NCBI GenBank assembly: GCA_026416125.1
Contig: JAOAFT010000002.1
Location: 62,001-126,000, forward strand
Direction of reading: 5' to 3'
Source of the DNA: Bacteroidota bacterium
GTDB lineage: Bacteria; Bacteroidota; Ignavibacteria; UBA10030
DNA: 64,000 nucleotides
Positions 31,719 through 39,752 of this stretch are shown piece after piece. The position numbers and the translations under genes were made by a program. Each line of letters begins with the position of its first letter. The first letter of the stretch is position 1. A model generated the notes under the pieces. That model was given only the letters and a program-made list of their open reading frames with translations, ran no database searches and was not told the DNA's origin.

Positions 31719-31758
31719 GTTGAATGAGAAGCACCTCACCCACTGGTGAGCATTCAAC
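31719..31758 (-). promoter_or_regulatory. L10 leader-like RNA element before rplJ
   Basis: In the rplA-rplJ gap (31700-31798), GTTGAATG / CATTCAAC form an 8-base outer stem around an inner CTCACC / GGTGAG stem with a 4-base loop. An unpaired bulge separates the two stems on one side. Position and two-stem shape match the L10(L12)4-binding leader known from many bacteria. Its kink-turn was not checked. Confidence 0.5.
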
Positions 31759-31798
31759 GGTTGAACTAATTAAGATTAAGAGTGCGTAAAATCATTCA

Positions 31799-32494
31799 TT
31801 ACACTGCAACTGCTTCCTGCTTATTTATCCGAATACCAGGCCCCATCGTTGTTGAAATGGATATACCTTTTATGTATTGACCCTTTGCAGTTGCAGGTTT
31901 TGCACGAACAATCGTACTCAAAAACGTTTGGATGTTCTCAATGAGTTTTTCTTTCTCAAAAGTCACTTTCCCAACAATCGCGTGCACGTTTCCTTCTTTA
32001 TCAACTCGGAATTCAATTTTACCAGCTTTGATTTCTTTCACTGCTTTAGCAACATCTGGAGTAACGGTACCACTCTTAGGATTAGGCATCAATCCACGGG
32101 GTCCTAAAATTTTACCAAGCTTTCCTAATTCACCCATAACGTCTGGAGTCGCAATGATAACATCAACATCTGCCCATCCCTGTTGAATCTTTTCAAGGTA
32201 CTCTTTGTACCCAACGTGGTCTGCACCTGCTGCTCTGGCCTCTTCGTCTTTTGGAGGCTTTGCTATCACAAGCACCCTCACTTCCTTCCCTATACCATGC
32301 GGAAGTGCTACAGTACCACGAATAGCTTGATCTGCTTTTCGTGGGTCAACACCTAATCGAACTGCAATATCGACTGACTCTGGAAACTTAGCACTTGCTG
32401 TTTGCTTTACTAGTTCCACGGCTTCCGCAATTGAATATTCCTTTTTCTCAACTTTTTTAGCTACAGATGTATATCGCTTGCTTCGCTTTCTCAT
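31799..32494 (-). CDS. rplA: 50S ribosomal protein L1
   Basis: L1 forms the mobile stalk at the E site and is a translational repressor of rplKA in E. coli. From the ATG at 32494 (M-R-K-R-S-K-R-Y) it has 231 residues, the usual length; a GTG six codons upstream, touching the rplK stop, is less likely. Signatures are [15 protein letters not shown] and the C-terminal [12 protein letters not shown]. Confidence 0.97.
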   Translation of the reverse strand: MRKRSKRYTSVAKKVEKKEYSIAEAVELVKQTASAKFPESVDIAVRLGVDPRKADQAIRGTVALPHGIGKEVRVLVIAKPPKDEEARAAGADHVGYKEYLEKIQQGWADVDVIIATPDVMGELGKLGKILGPRGLMPNPKSGTVTPDVAKAVKEIKAGKIEFRVDKEGNVHAIVGKVTFEKEKLIENIQTFLSTIVRAKPATAKGQYIKGISISTTMGPGIRINKQEAVAV

Positions 32495-32512
32495 ACTACT
32501 ATATCTCCACAC

Positions 32513-32938
32513 TTAATCTTCAACCGTTATTCCCATACTTCGAGCTGTACCAGCTATCATACTCATTGCTGCTTCGATACTTGTTGCATTAAGATCCGGC
32601 ATCTTAAGTTCTGCAATTTCACGAATTTGTTTCTTTGTTACCTTACCAACTTTTTTTCGATTCGGTTCACCAGAACCTTTCTCTACTTTCGCAGCTCTTA
32701 GTAATAATGTGGAAGCTGGCGGTGTTTTTGTAATAAAGGTAAACGACTTATCACTATACACAGTGATAACAACTGGTATTATAAGCCCTTGTTGATCTTT
32801 TGTGCGAGCGTTAAACTGCTTGCAGAACTCCATAATGTTCACGCCCTTTTGACCAAGTGCAGGCCCAACAGGCGGTGCTGGATTAGCTTGACCAGCTGGA
32901 ATTTGTAATTTTATAAAGCCAACAACTTTCTTTGCCAT
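32513..32938 (-). CDS. rplK: 50S ribosomal protein L11
   Basis: L11 forms the base of the GTPase-associated centre and is needed for RelA sensing of uncharged tRNA. It has the standard length of 141 residues. [16 protein letters not shown] at about residues 14-29 is the thiostrepton-site signature, followed by the C-terminal rRNA-binding domain (A-G-T-A-R-S-M-G). It lies between nusG and rplA. Confidence 0.98.
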   Translation of the reverse strand: MAKKVVGFIKLQIPAGQANPAPPVGPALGQKGVNIMEFCKQFNARTKDQQGLIIPVVITVYSDKSFTFITKTPPASTLLLRAAKVEKGSGEPNRKKVGKVTKKQIREIAELKMPDLNATSIEAAMSMIAGTARSMGITVED

Positions 32939-32961
32939 TCTTTACTTCCTTACAATATCAA

Positions 32962-33501
32962 TTATTTTTCTAATTCAACTTGCGAAAAATCTAATTCCAC
33001 CGGCGTTTTTCGACCAAAAATGCTTACCATTACTTTTACTTTTAATCTCTCTGGATTAACCTCTTGAATAAATCCGTTGAAATTGTTGAACGGACCATCT
33101 ATCACCTTAACAGCATCACCAACATGGAATGGGATATCAACAATTTCTTGTACTTCCCCTTTCTGTTGCTCCATTTTTCCAAGGAGACGACGAACTTCAT
33201 CAGGCTGTAAGGGAATTGGGTTATTCTTATCTGGTACAAACCCCATGACTGAGGGCACCTCGAGAATAAGGTGCTTTGTATCTTTATCAAGGATTGCTTC
33301 AACAAGTACGTACCCCGGAAAGAAATTTTTTACCCGTGCTTTTTTCTTTCCATCTTTAATTTCAAACACTTTCTCTGATGGAATCAACACGTTCGTTATT
33401 TTCTCTTGAAGGCCAACTCGTTCAATCTCTGACTCAAGATAGCTTTTTACCTTTGACTCATGGCCTGAATATGTTCGTACTACGTACCAGCGTTTTTCCA
33501 A
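32962..33501 (-). CDS. nusG: Transcription antitermination/elongation factor NusG
   Basis: NusG binds the RNA polymerase clamp and links it to Rho or to ribosomal S10. This 179-residue protein has the NGN domain (K-R-W-Y-V-V-R-T-Y-S-G-H-E at the start and F-F-P-G-Y-V-L-V) and a C-terminal KOW domain (V-K-V-I-D-G-P-F-N-N-F-N-G). It lies between secE and rplK, as usual. Confidence 0.98.
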   Translation of the reverse strand: MEKRWYVVRTYSGHESKVKSYLESEIERVGLQEKITNVLIPSEKVFEIKDGKKKARVKNFFPGYVLVEAILDKDTKHLILEVPSVMGFVPDKNNPIPLQPDEVRRLLGKMEQQKGEVQEIVDIPFHVGDAVKVIDGPFNNFNGFIQEVNPERLKVKVMVSIFGRKTPVELDFSQVELEK

Positions 33502-33526
33502 CGTTGCTTACCTCTTTATCTATAAA

Positions 33527-33709
33527 CTATAGAATTGCTTTAAGTAGCGAACTCACAGCATAATCAACAAGCCATGTAAAAACTGCAAGAATAAGGGTAA
33601 GCACAATAACAATTTTCGTAGACTCCATTAATTCTTCTTTTGTTGGCCAAGTAACTTTTTCCATTTCTTTCCGAACATCGATGAAAAAGTTCAATATTTT
33701 TTCCTTCAT
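33527..33709 (-). CDS. secE: Protein translocase subunit SecE
   Basis: SecE clamps SecY in the Sec translocon. From the ATG at 33709 (M-K-E-K-I-L-N-F-F) it has 60 residues, typical of short SecE proteins. The conserved amphipathic helix with V-T-W-P-T-K-E-E-L is followed by one membrane segment. The frame is open 13 codons upstream, but those do not look like SecE. It lies between tRNA-Trp and nusG. Confidence 0.95.
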   Translation of the reverse strand: MKEKILNFFIDVRKEMEKVTWPTKEELMESTKIVIVLTLILAVFTWLVDYAVSSLLKAIL

Positions 33710-33755
33710 AAGTGTGCTTGCCCTTTCTTGCATTCTATGCGATATCACTTATCTG

Positions 33756-33828
<73 letters not shown>

Positions 33829-33845
33829 ATGTGTTCACAGAATCA

Positions 33846-33995
33846 TTACTTTGTTTCCTTGTGGATAGTTCGCTTATTGCACCATGGACAATATTTTTTG
33901 TACTCTACACGACCGGTTTGCTTCTTCTTGTTCTTCGTTGTTGAGTAATTTCGTCTTTTACAAGCTGTACACTCTAGTATTATTATTTCTCGCAC
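33846..33995 (-). CDS. rpmG: 50S ribosomal protein L33, zinc-binding form, GTG start
   Basis: This 49-residue protein ([13 protein letters not shown]) carries the four zinc ligands C9, C12, C36 and C39 of the zinc-binding L33 form. The start is GTG, with GAGGAG a few bases upstream. It sits between tRNA-Thr(GGT) and tRNA-Trp. Many bacteria, including Bacteroidota, have tuf in or beside this interval, so rpmG here may be what remains of a tuf-rpmG pair. Confidence 0.95.
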   Translation of the reverse strand: MREIIILECTACKRRNYSTTKNKKKQTGRVEYKKYCPWCNKRTIHKETK

Positions 33996-34054
33996 AGTAC
34001 TCTCCTCTTAAGAACTTCATATTGATTGTACAAAAAAAAATTTCACTGCTCTCG

Positions 34055-34127
<73 letters not shown>

Positions 34128-34150
34128 GCTCGAAATCCCAGGTTCATCCG

Positions 34151-34223
34151 AGCGGGAGACGGGACTCGAACCCGCGACCAACAGCTTGGAAGGCTGTGAC
34201 TCTACCAACTGAGTTACTCCCGC
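34151..34223 (-). tRNA. tRNA-Gly (anticodon TCC)
   Basis: A 73-base cloverleaf with acceptor arms GCGGGAG / CTCCCGC, anticodon loop CTTCCAA and discriminator T, typical of bacterial tRNA-Gly. CCA is not encoded. Confidence 0.97.
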
Positions 34224-34235
34224 AGAGAAGTACTG

Positions 34236-34318
34236 TGGGCAGGGAAGGATTCGAACCTCCGAAGGCATAAGCCGTCAGATTTACAGTCTGATGCGTTTGA
34301 CCGCTTCGCTACCTGCCC
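34236..34318 (-). tRNA. tRNA-Tyr (anticodon GTA)
   Basis: An 83-base type II tRNA with a long variable arm, acceptor arms GGGCAGG / CCTGCCC, anticodon loop CTGTAAA and discriminator A. CCA is not encoded. Confidence 0.97.
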
Positions 34319-34334
34319 AAGCTGTTTACCACCG

Positions 34335-34407
34335 AGCTGGCGATCGGACTTGAACCGATGACCTGCTGATTACAAGTCAGCTGCTCTACCAGCTGAGCTA
34401 CGCCAGC
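34335..34407 (-). tRNA. tRNA-Thr (anticodon TGT)
   Basis: A 73-base cloverleaf with acceptor arms GCTGGCG / CGCCAGC, anticodon loop CTTGTAA and discriminator T. It is the first gene of the 31.5-kb superoperon; CCA is not encoded. Confidence 0.97.
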
Positions 34408-34433
34408 ATCAAAATTTTACAGAACATATCTTT

Positions 34434-34452
34434 ACGATTCATGCTGAATCGT
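34434..34452 (-). other. Hairpin in the leader before the tRNA cluster
   Basis: ACGATTCA and TGAATCGT form a perfect 8-base stem with a 3-base loop, 26 bases before tRNA-Thr(TGT) and downstream of the promoter candidate. It may be a processing or stability element of the primary transcript. Confidence 0.4.
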
Positions 34453-34530
34453 ACTTCGTTCAAACCTCTATTCCTACATCACTCACGAGCAAAACCCCCA
34501 AAAAACGGGTTTACGAAATGGCAGTCTTTA

Positions 34531-34558
34531 AATATAGAAATAATTTCTAAATAGTCAA
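34531..34558 (-). promoter_or_regulatory. Promoter candidate for the tRNA/ribosomal superoperon
   Basis: On the minus strand TTGACT (34558-34553), a 16-base spacer and TATATT (34536-34531) lie 124 bases before tRNA-Thr(TGT). The spacer is AT-rich. The site lies in the gap after the DUF2723 gene and shares its form with the site before rpsL. Confidence 0.5.
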
Positions 34559-34568
34559 CGTAGAAAAG

Positions 34569-34590
34569 AAAAATTCTAGCACTAATTTTT
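34569..34590 (-). terminator. Weak terminator candidate after the DUF2723 gene
   Basis: AAAAATT / AATTTTT form a 7-base A-T stem with an 8-base loop, followed on the minus strand by CTTTTC. It starts 8 bases after the stop codon. A stem without G-C pairs makes it uncertain. Confidence 0.3.
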
Positions 34591-34597
34591 GTCAGAA

Positions 34598-36376
34598 TTA
34601 CTTTTTTGCTGAAGACTTCGCTATCCATTGTTCAGTCCATAGTACCATTGACCGACGGTAGTGGTCTAAATCCCTACTGACAATGTGTTTGCTGCTTTTT
34701 ACACCTTTCAAGTACTGAATTATTCGGTATTGAGATGTAGTGTCTTCAGGTGGAACAAGTCGTATCATCGCTCCCCATGGTATTCGTCTCATTGTTTGCG
34801 GTAGTTCGTTATGAAGCCTTAGATCTACAAAAAATGAACAATTTCGACTACTTTGATCAGCAATACAGTGTAGCATGTTTTCCCACTTCGTTTGAATCTC
34901 CAATGGATTGTATGGTTCGTTGTGTTCGAATTTCGACAACTCGCCTAAGAATGCATCTATGTTAGTCGAACATCGTTCATAGAGCCACGGTGCTAAGTTC
35001 CGGAGTTGGATAAAGTACCATGATCGATTTTTTAAAAGATGATAATCAAGGATAACAACGTCTTTTCGGATTCCTTCAACATGTTGTAAGTACAGAGCCG
35101 GTGAAACTAAGTAATCCCATAATCCCGTAAGTACCACAGCATTTTCTGGTAACGATTGGAGTGTCTCTCTCGCAAACATCTCTGCTTCAAATTGTGAGTT
35201 TTCTCGAACCATGTCTATATTATTCATTACTTGAAGAAAAGCAAATAGCAGCAAGAAACCAACAACATGTATATAAACCGATCCTCGAATATAGCAAGTT
35301 AGAAAAATAAAAAACTTTACCAGACCTATCGAAAGAATAATGGCAATTACATAGTACGACAAGAGGAAGTATGATTCAATGTCAAAAATACTATAGTTAA
35401 TCGCATAAAGTATTGTCGTCAAAAAAAAGAGCAGTAAAATCCAAAAGAGCTTTCGAGAATGTCTCCACAGTACACTGCCACCCCATAGTACAAAAATAAA
35501 AAGTGGAAAAACAAACTCACTGCCAAGAGAAGAAAAGTACCGAACGAGTTGCCGTCGTGCAACATCCCAGCCTTCAAACATCCAAATCCGATATTGTTTC
35601 CCACTAATGTGCCATAGTAATTGTTCAATTGTTGTAGGATCCCCCCACACTAGTGGCGGCGAATGTTGTCCACGAACCGGTAAATAACAATAGACACTTA
35701 CCCCAATTAAAAAAAAGCCTAAGAGAACCACATTCGGTAGAATATAACTTTTCCATGTTTGTTTGGTAGTGAACCAAACAAAAAGTATAGCAGGAAGTGT
35801 AAGTACTGTTGTCATATGATTCCCAAAGCTAAGTCCAAGAGTGTAACTGGTAAAACACATCCATCGATAGGACTGTACATCATCATCTGAAAAGAGTACT
35901 TTAAATACGCTATACAGTAATAGAGCAAGAAACAGGAGGTGTAAGGAGTAAACCTCAATATTGACCGATTGGCTCCATACTGTTGTTGAAAACGCAAGTA
36001 CTACCGTAGTTCCACATGCAATGGTTCTTACCTGAGTTCTAGTAATTTTCTTTGTAATTTCAATTTTCGTTAGTACATACTCTAAAGCACAATAGAACAC
36101 CAGCATGGAGCTGAGCGTCATCACCATAGCAAAAATATTGTACTGAACAATGAGTTTCGTTGAAAGTGGACTCATAGCAACTAATCGACACAGGAGTGTA
36201 AATATGGGGTATCCTGTTGGGTGTGCAATTGAAAGCGTATATGCAACCGCAGCAAGTTCACCACTGTCTGTGAACCCTATCGATCTATTGAGGGTAATAC
36301 TATACACACTCCCAATCGTACAGCTAAGAAAAAGGAAATAGATCCACCCGTATTGATTGTTCTTCATAGGATACAT
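34598..36376 (-). CDS. DUF2723 multi-pass membrane protein, probable GT-C glycosyltransferase
   Basis: This 592-residue protein has about a dozen hydrophobic segments. The N-terminal signature F-T-D-S-G-E-L-A-A-V-A-Y-T-L (D37, E40) followed by A-H-P-T-G-Y-P matches the DUF2723 family, common in Bacteroidota and Chlorobiota. Those proteins resemble GT-C protein O-mannosyltransferases, with the acidic residue in the first periplasmic loop expected to be catalytic. The last 190 residues are soluble. Substrate and sugar cannot be read from sequence. There is no clear ribosome-binding site; ATGs at 36376 and 36367 are both possible. Confidence 0.8.
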   Translation of the reverse strand: MYPMKNNQYGWIYFLFLSCTIGSVYSITLNRSIGFTDSGELAAVAYTLSIAHPTGYPIFTLLCRLVAMSPLSTKLIVQYNIFAMVMTLSSMLVFYCALEYVLTKIEITKKITRTQVRTIACGTTVVLAFSTTVWSQSVNIEVYSLHLLFLALLLYSVFKVLFSDDDVQSYRWMCFTSYTLGLSFGNHMTTVLTLPAILFVWFTTKQTWKSYILPNVVLLGFFLIGVSVYCYLPVRGQHSPPLVWGDPTTIEQLLWHISGKQYRIWMFEGWDVARRQLVRYFSSLGSEFVFPLFIFVLWGGSVLWRHSRKLFWILLLFFLTTILYAINYSIFDIESYFLLSYYVIAIILSIGLVKFFIFLTCYIRGSVYIHVVGFLLLFAFLQVMNNIDMVRENSQFEAEMFARETLQSLPENAVVLTGLWDYLVSPALYLQHVEGIRKDVVILDYHLLKNRSWYFIQLRNLAPWLYERCSTNIDAFLGELSKFEHNEPYNPLEIQTKWENMLHCIADQSSRNCSFFVDLRLHNELPQTMRRIPWGAMIRLVPPEDTTSQYRIIQYLKGVKSSKHIVSRDLDHYRRSMVLWTEQWIAKSSAKK

Positions 36377-36385
36377 ATGTAAAAT
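36357..36385 (+). promoter_or_regulatory. Promoter candidate for the dehydrogenase-like/redox cluster
   Basis: TTGTTC, a 17-base spacer and TAAAAT lie about 65 bases before the ATG at 36451. The site overlaps the first codons of the divergent DUF2723 gene and a possible minus-strand promoter. Confidence 0.35.
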
Positions 36386-36411
36386 AAGTATAGTGATGAG
36401 TACATTGTCAA
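36382..36411 (-). promoter_or_regulatory. Promoter candidate for the DUF2723 gene
   Basis: On the minus strand TTGACA (36411-36406), an 18-base spacer and TTATTT (36387-36382). The -35 is perfect and the -10 weak. Transcription would begin almost at the start codon, giving a leaderless or very short leader. Confidence 0.3.
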
Positions 36412-36450
36412 TATTGTTTTTTCTTGCTCTCTTTTGTACGTTGGAAATGT

Positions 36451-37329
36451 ATGAACACTGATAAGTTGATAAAGACAGTTGCCGTTATTGGAATAGGCCA
36501 CAAAGGGACTGTATTAATTCGCCTTATCGCTACAAAAGGTTTTGACGTTGTTATATACGATGTCAATGAGACTCTCTTAAGACGATCTATTGAGCTCATA
36601 AAGAACGATCTCCGTAAGGCAGTTCAACAACGAATTTTCTCACATGAAGAGATAACTAAAACTTTAGAGCGCATCAAAACGAAAACACATCTTCCCGATA
36701 CCGGTAATTGTGACATTATCATTGAAACTGTACCTGATGATATTAAAATAAAGAAAGACATACTAAAACACCTCGACATCAATGCAAAAAATTCTTCGCT
36801 CCTCGTTACTACGACATCGCTGTATACAGTATCATCTGTTGCATCGTACGCTAAGAACACTGAACGTATTGTAGGTCTTCGTTTTCCACACTCTATTGAC
36901 AATGCACGGTGTGTTGAAGTGACACCCACACTTCAGACGAAAGAAGTAATGGTAGCAAAAGCTTTTACATTTGTTCAATCTCTGGGTAAAATACCGATTC
37001 TTACTAACGATTCCCCAACTTCAATTGCTGAAAGTGCAAACCTTGCATGGTATCGTGAAGCACTTTACATTGCTGAAGAAGGTGTTGCAACGTTTGAACA
37101 AATTGATCGACTTGTCACAATGAATCTCGCAATCCCACAAGGTCCATTTCAGCAGATGGATATTCGCGGTCTCGACCAAATTCACCATGCTCTCACAACA
37201 CACTATCAACAACGATTTTATAATCCTCGATTTGTTCCATCTTCACTCCTCCAACAAATGGTTGATTTAGGACTCCATGGGACAAAAACAGGCCGTGGAT
37301 TCTTTACCTATCCACGGGAGGCGCGATGA
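36451..37329 (+). CDS. 3-hydroxyacyl-CoA dehydrogenase-like protein lacking catalytic residues
   Basis: This 292-residue protein (from ATG 36451; the TTG at 36424 is less likely) has the full architecture of the family. It has an N-terminal Rossmann fold with V-I-G-I-G-H-K-G at residues 12-19 and an aspartate after the second strand (Y-D-V-N), then a helical C-terminal domain with I-P-Q-G-P-F-Q-Q-M-D-I-R-G-L-D. Active enzymes have G-x-H-F-F-N-P with a catalytic histidine. Here the segment is G-L-R-F-P-H, with R144 at that position. The paired glutamate remains (E156 in C-V-E-V). The conserved substrate-site N-R is also missing. NAD binding looks possible, but the classical reaction does not. 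Confidence 0.75.
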   Translation: MNTDKLIKTVAVIGIGHKGTVLIRLIATKGFDVVIYDVNETLLRRSIELIKNDLRKAVQQRIFSHEEITKTLERIKTKTHLPDTGNCDIIIETVPDDIKIKKDILKHLDINAKNSSLLVTTTSLYTVSSVASYAKNTERIVGLRFPHSIDNARCVEVTPTLQTKEVMVAKAFTFVQSLGKIPILTNDSPTSIAESANLAWYREALYIAEEGVATFEQIDRLVTMNLAIPQGPFQQMDIRGLDQIHHALTTHYQQRFYNPRFVPSSLLQQMVDLGLHGTKTGRGFFTYPREAR

Positions 37330-38147
37330 AACAAAAAACTATACAACGCAACAGCACGAAGATGGACTCATCAAAATCAGAACTAACTGTTTTCGTATGC
37401 GGCGAATCTCCACTTGTAGAAGAAATTGCATGCCGCTGTGCAAGTCATGGGTACACTGTTTTCATCTACCTGAATGAATCTCCCCAAAAAACTCAAACGA
37501 ACTTTCTTCATCAACGTATTTCTGAGGTAACATCATTTCCAAGTTCATGTAACGTTGCTATTGAAGTAACAAACACTAACATTGAGCAAAAACGAACTAA
37601 CATTGTAAAACTTAGTACTTCTCTTCCCCACACAGTTCCCCTCCTTTCATCTTCTGTTACTATTACCGCAAGTGAGCAAACACGTTGGATTCAAGGGAAA
37701 CACCGTTTAGTTGGTATCGGAGCATTCCCTACTCTCCTTTCAAAACCACTTATCGAAGTAGCCCCAACTATCTATACTCCCAAAGAAACGTTGACAGCTG
37801 TATCGAACTTCTTTCATACTCTGAATGGTACGATTGAGATTGTAGAGGATCGTGTTGGTATGGTCCTCCCCCGCCTTCTCTGCACGTACATAAACCATGC
37901 TTTCTGGACACTCGATGAAAACATTGCTGCTCCAGATGACATCGATCAAGCAATTACCCTTGGTACCGATTTTCCGAAAGGACCTATCGAATTATCTGAA
38001 AAATTTACATTTCAACAAATCTACGCAGTGCTTTCAGCTCTAAACCGTGAACTGTCGCCTCAACGATACACAATTGCACCACTAATTCGACAACTGGCAC
38101 TCACCGGTGCTTGGTGGCACTCACAGCATAAGGAGAACTTGCTATGA
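37326..38147 (+). CDS. Second, more degenerate 3-hydroxyacyl-CoA dehydrogenase-like protein
   Basis: This 273-residue protein overlaps the stop of the previous gene by 4 bases (ATGA) and has a strong GGGAGG site. It is similar in plan to its neighbour. The Rossmann glycine motif is reduced to G26-E-S-P-L-V. The catalytic histidine position is G132 (V-G-I-G-A-F-P). The dyad glutamate is kept (E144 in P-L-I-E-V), and the substrate-site asparagine is P182 (L-P-R-L-L). The C-terminal domain signature D-D-I-D-Q-A, then F-P-K-G-P-I-E-L, remains. I infer a tandem duplicate that has drifted further, perhaps a structural partner of the first protein. Its function is unknown. Confidence 0.65.
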   Translation: MKQKTIQRNSTKMDSSKSELTVFVCGESPLVEEIACRCASHGYTVFIYLNESPQKTQTNFLHQRISEVTSFPSSCNVAIEVTNTNIEQKRTNIVKLSTSLPHTVPLLSSSVTITASEQTRWIQGKHRLVGIGAFPTLLSKPLIEVAPTIYTPKETLTAVSNFFHTLNGTIEIVEDRVGMVLPRLLCTYINHAFWTLDENIAAPDDIDQAITLGTDFPKGPIELSEKFTFQQIYAVLSALNRELSPQRYTIAPLIRQLALTGAWWHSQHKENLL

Positions 38148-38821
38148 GAATACTCAATATTCTGTTTATAATTACACTTTTGATATTGTTGAATTGTTAT
38201 TCGCAACCTAAACTATCAGTGAATGCGACAGAAATATACTTAGGTAAGATCTACAGTGGTGAAACAATCAAAGGCACTCTCACATTAAAAAACATTGGGA
38301 ATGACACGCTTATCATTCACGATATCCGTCCGTCATGTGGATGTACTACTGTTAAACAACCCAAACGCTTCCTGCTTCCCAAAGAGAGTGATAATGTTGA
38401 AATTGAATTCAAATCTGCTGGATTCCGAGGTCAAGTCGCAAAGTTCGTCAATATTGTTACAAATGATCCTTCTTCCCAAACAATCACAATTAAACTTACA
38501 ATTGATGTCGTTGAAATCCTCACGCCTCACACACCTACACCATGGTTTGGTGAGATAGCATTACACGATACAGCAAGCCGCACACTTACCTATACGAACA
38601 CTTCTGGGAATGCACTAAGAATAACAAACATTATCACATCTACGAGTAACGTCCACGTTCTGTGGGATAAGAAAACTCTCCAACCAAACGAACTCTTCAC
38701 AATAAATGTTACTGTACGAGCAACAAATCCTGGATTTCGGAATGAATACATTTGGATAGAAACAGATCATTCAAAACAAAAACGTTACGAAGTACGAATC
38801 TCATACATTGGAAAGCAATGA
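38144..38821 (+). CDS. DUF1573 secreted or lipid-anchored protein
   Basis: This 225-residue protein has a hydrophobic signal segment ending at C18 (L-L-N-C), an imperfect lipobox, followed by the DUF1573 Ig-like domain. Its hallmark C-G-C-T is here at residues 65-68, after D-I-R-P-S. A second beta-rich repeat fills the C-terminal half. DUF1573 proteins are widespread extracytoplasmic proteins in Bacteroidota and relatives and have no settled function. It overlaps the previous gene by 4 bases and has AAGGAG upstream. Confidence 0.85.
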   Translation: MRILNILFIITLLILLNCYSQPKLSVNATEIYLGKIYSGETIKGTLTLKNIGNDTLIIHDIRPSCGCTTVKQPKRFLLPKESDNVEIEFKSAGFRGQVAKFVNIVTNDPSSQTITIKLTIDVVEILTPHTPTPWFGEIALHDTASRTLTYTNTSGNALRITNIITSTSNVHVLWDKKTLQPNELFTINVTVRATNPGFRNEYIWIETDHSKQKRYEVRISYIGKQ

Positions 38822-39255
38822 AGAAACAACTCTTCATAGAAGTATCACTCTTGCTTGGGCTTTCTACCATTGTAGGTTTTCTATATACATATATCGCTCA
38901 GCAAGGATTCTTTGCACCCAAGAAAGCACCGACTTTCACAGTGCTTAACCTTTCCGATGCGAAAAAGTACTTTGAAGAGAAATCAGCACTATTTCTTGAT
39001 GCGAGGAGTGAGTATGAGTATAAACTGGGACATATTCCAGGAGCTCTCAATGTTCCCCTCTATGAACTCAAGCAATCGTCTTCGATATCCTCAAGTATTC
39101 CCCACAACATTTTTCTGATTGTATACTGCGATGGAAGTGAATGTCATTCCAGCTTCCAAGTAGCAGAATATTTACTCACGCGTGGGTATACAAACGTAGG
39201 TGTATTTTATGGAGGATGGCAGGAATGGACAAATGCAGGATTACCGATCGAATAA
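38818..39255 (+). CDS. Membrane-anchored rhodanese-domain protein
   Basis: From ATG 38818 (overlapping the DUF1573 stop as ATGA, with GGAAAG upstream) the protein has 145 residues. Residues 7-27 form a membrane anchor and residues 40-145 a single rhodanese domain. It shows F-L-D-A-R-S-E-Y-E-Y, H-I-P-G-A-L-N-V-P, and the active-site loop Y-C-D-G-S-E-C-H with catalytic C104. Y-G-G-W-Q-E-W-T-N-A-G is the usual end. It probably carries persulfide sulfur outside the cytoplasmic membrane. Confidence 0.9.
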   Translation: MKKQLFIEVSLLLGLSTIVGFLYTYIAQQGFFAPKKAPTFTVLNLSDAKKYFEEKSALFLDARSEYEYKLGHIPGALNVPLYELKQSSSISSSIPHNIFLIVYCDGSECHSSFQVAEYLLTRGYTNVGVFYGGWQEWTNAGLPIE

Positions 39256-39263
39256 CACTATAC

Positions 39264-39743
39264 ATGACCCACCCTGTGGTTCATTTTATCGTACGGTGTA
39301 TCCTTGGGAGTATTTTTATTATTGCTGCACTTAGTAAAGTGAATGCTGTCGATGAATTTACGCAAACTATTCTAAATTACAGAATTCTCTCCCCCCTTAT
39401 TGCCACAGTTGTTGCAACTGTCCTTCCATGGATTGAACTCTTGTGTGGTGTCTCATTGCTTCTTGGTATTTTTCAACGCTCATCAGCATTTATTCTTTCT
39501 ACATTACTGATTGTCTTCACTATCCTCATTGTGCGAGCACTGTACCTAGGTCTTTCTATTACCTGCGGGTGTTTTTCACAGGATCCATCGAGTAATACTC
39601 TTGGGTGGTGGAAAGTTCTTGAAAATAGCGTGTACATTGCTTTAGCTGTGTACTTGCTACTTTGTCCAGAAGATCAATTTACTATTTTCTCTTTGTTTGA
39701 TAAACGCAATATTCAATTACCACGTGCTAACGACCACTACTAA
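39264..39743 (+). CDS. MauE/DoxX-family redox-associated membrane protein
   Basis: From ATG 39264 (M-T-H-P-V-V-H-F) it has 159 residues with four hydrophobic segments. The motif T-C-G-C-F near the last pair of helices matches the cysteine motif of the MauE/DoxX family, which includes membrane proteins for thiol-disulfide chemistry. An in-frame ATG at 39225 has a GGAGG upstream, but that sequence also codes for the conserved end of the rhodanese, so the match may be chance. It follows the rhodanese gene by 8 bases. Confidence 0.8.
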   Translation: MTHPVVHFIVRCILGSIFIIAALSKVNAVDEFTQTILNYRILSPLIATVVATVLPWIELLCGVSLLLGIFQRSSAFILSTLLIVFTILIVRALYLGLSITCGCFSQDPSSNTLGWWKVLENSVYIALAVYLLLCPEDQFTIFSLFDKRNIQLPRANDHY

Positions 39744-39752
39744 CAATTTCCC

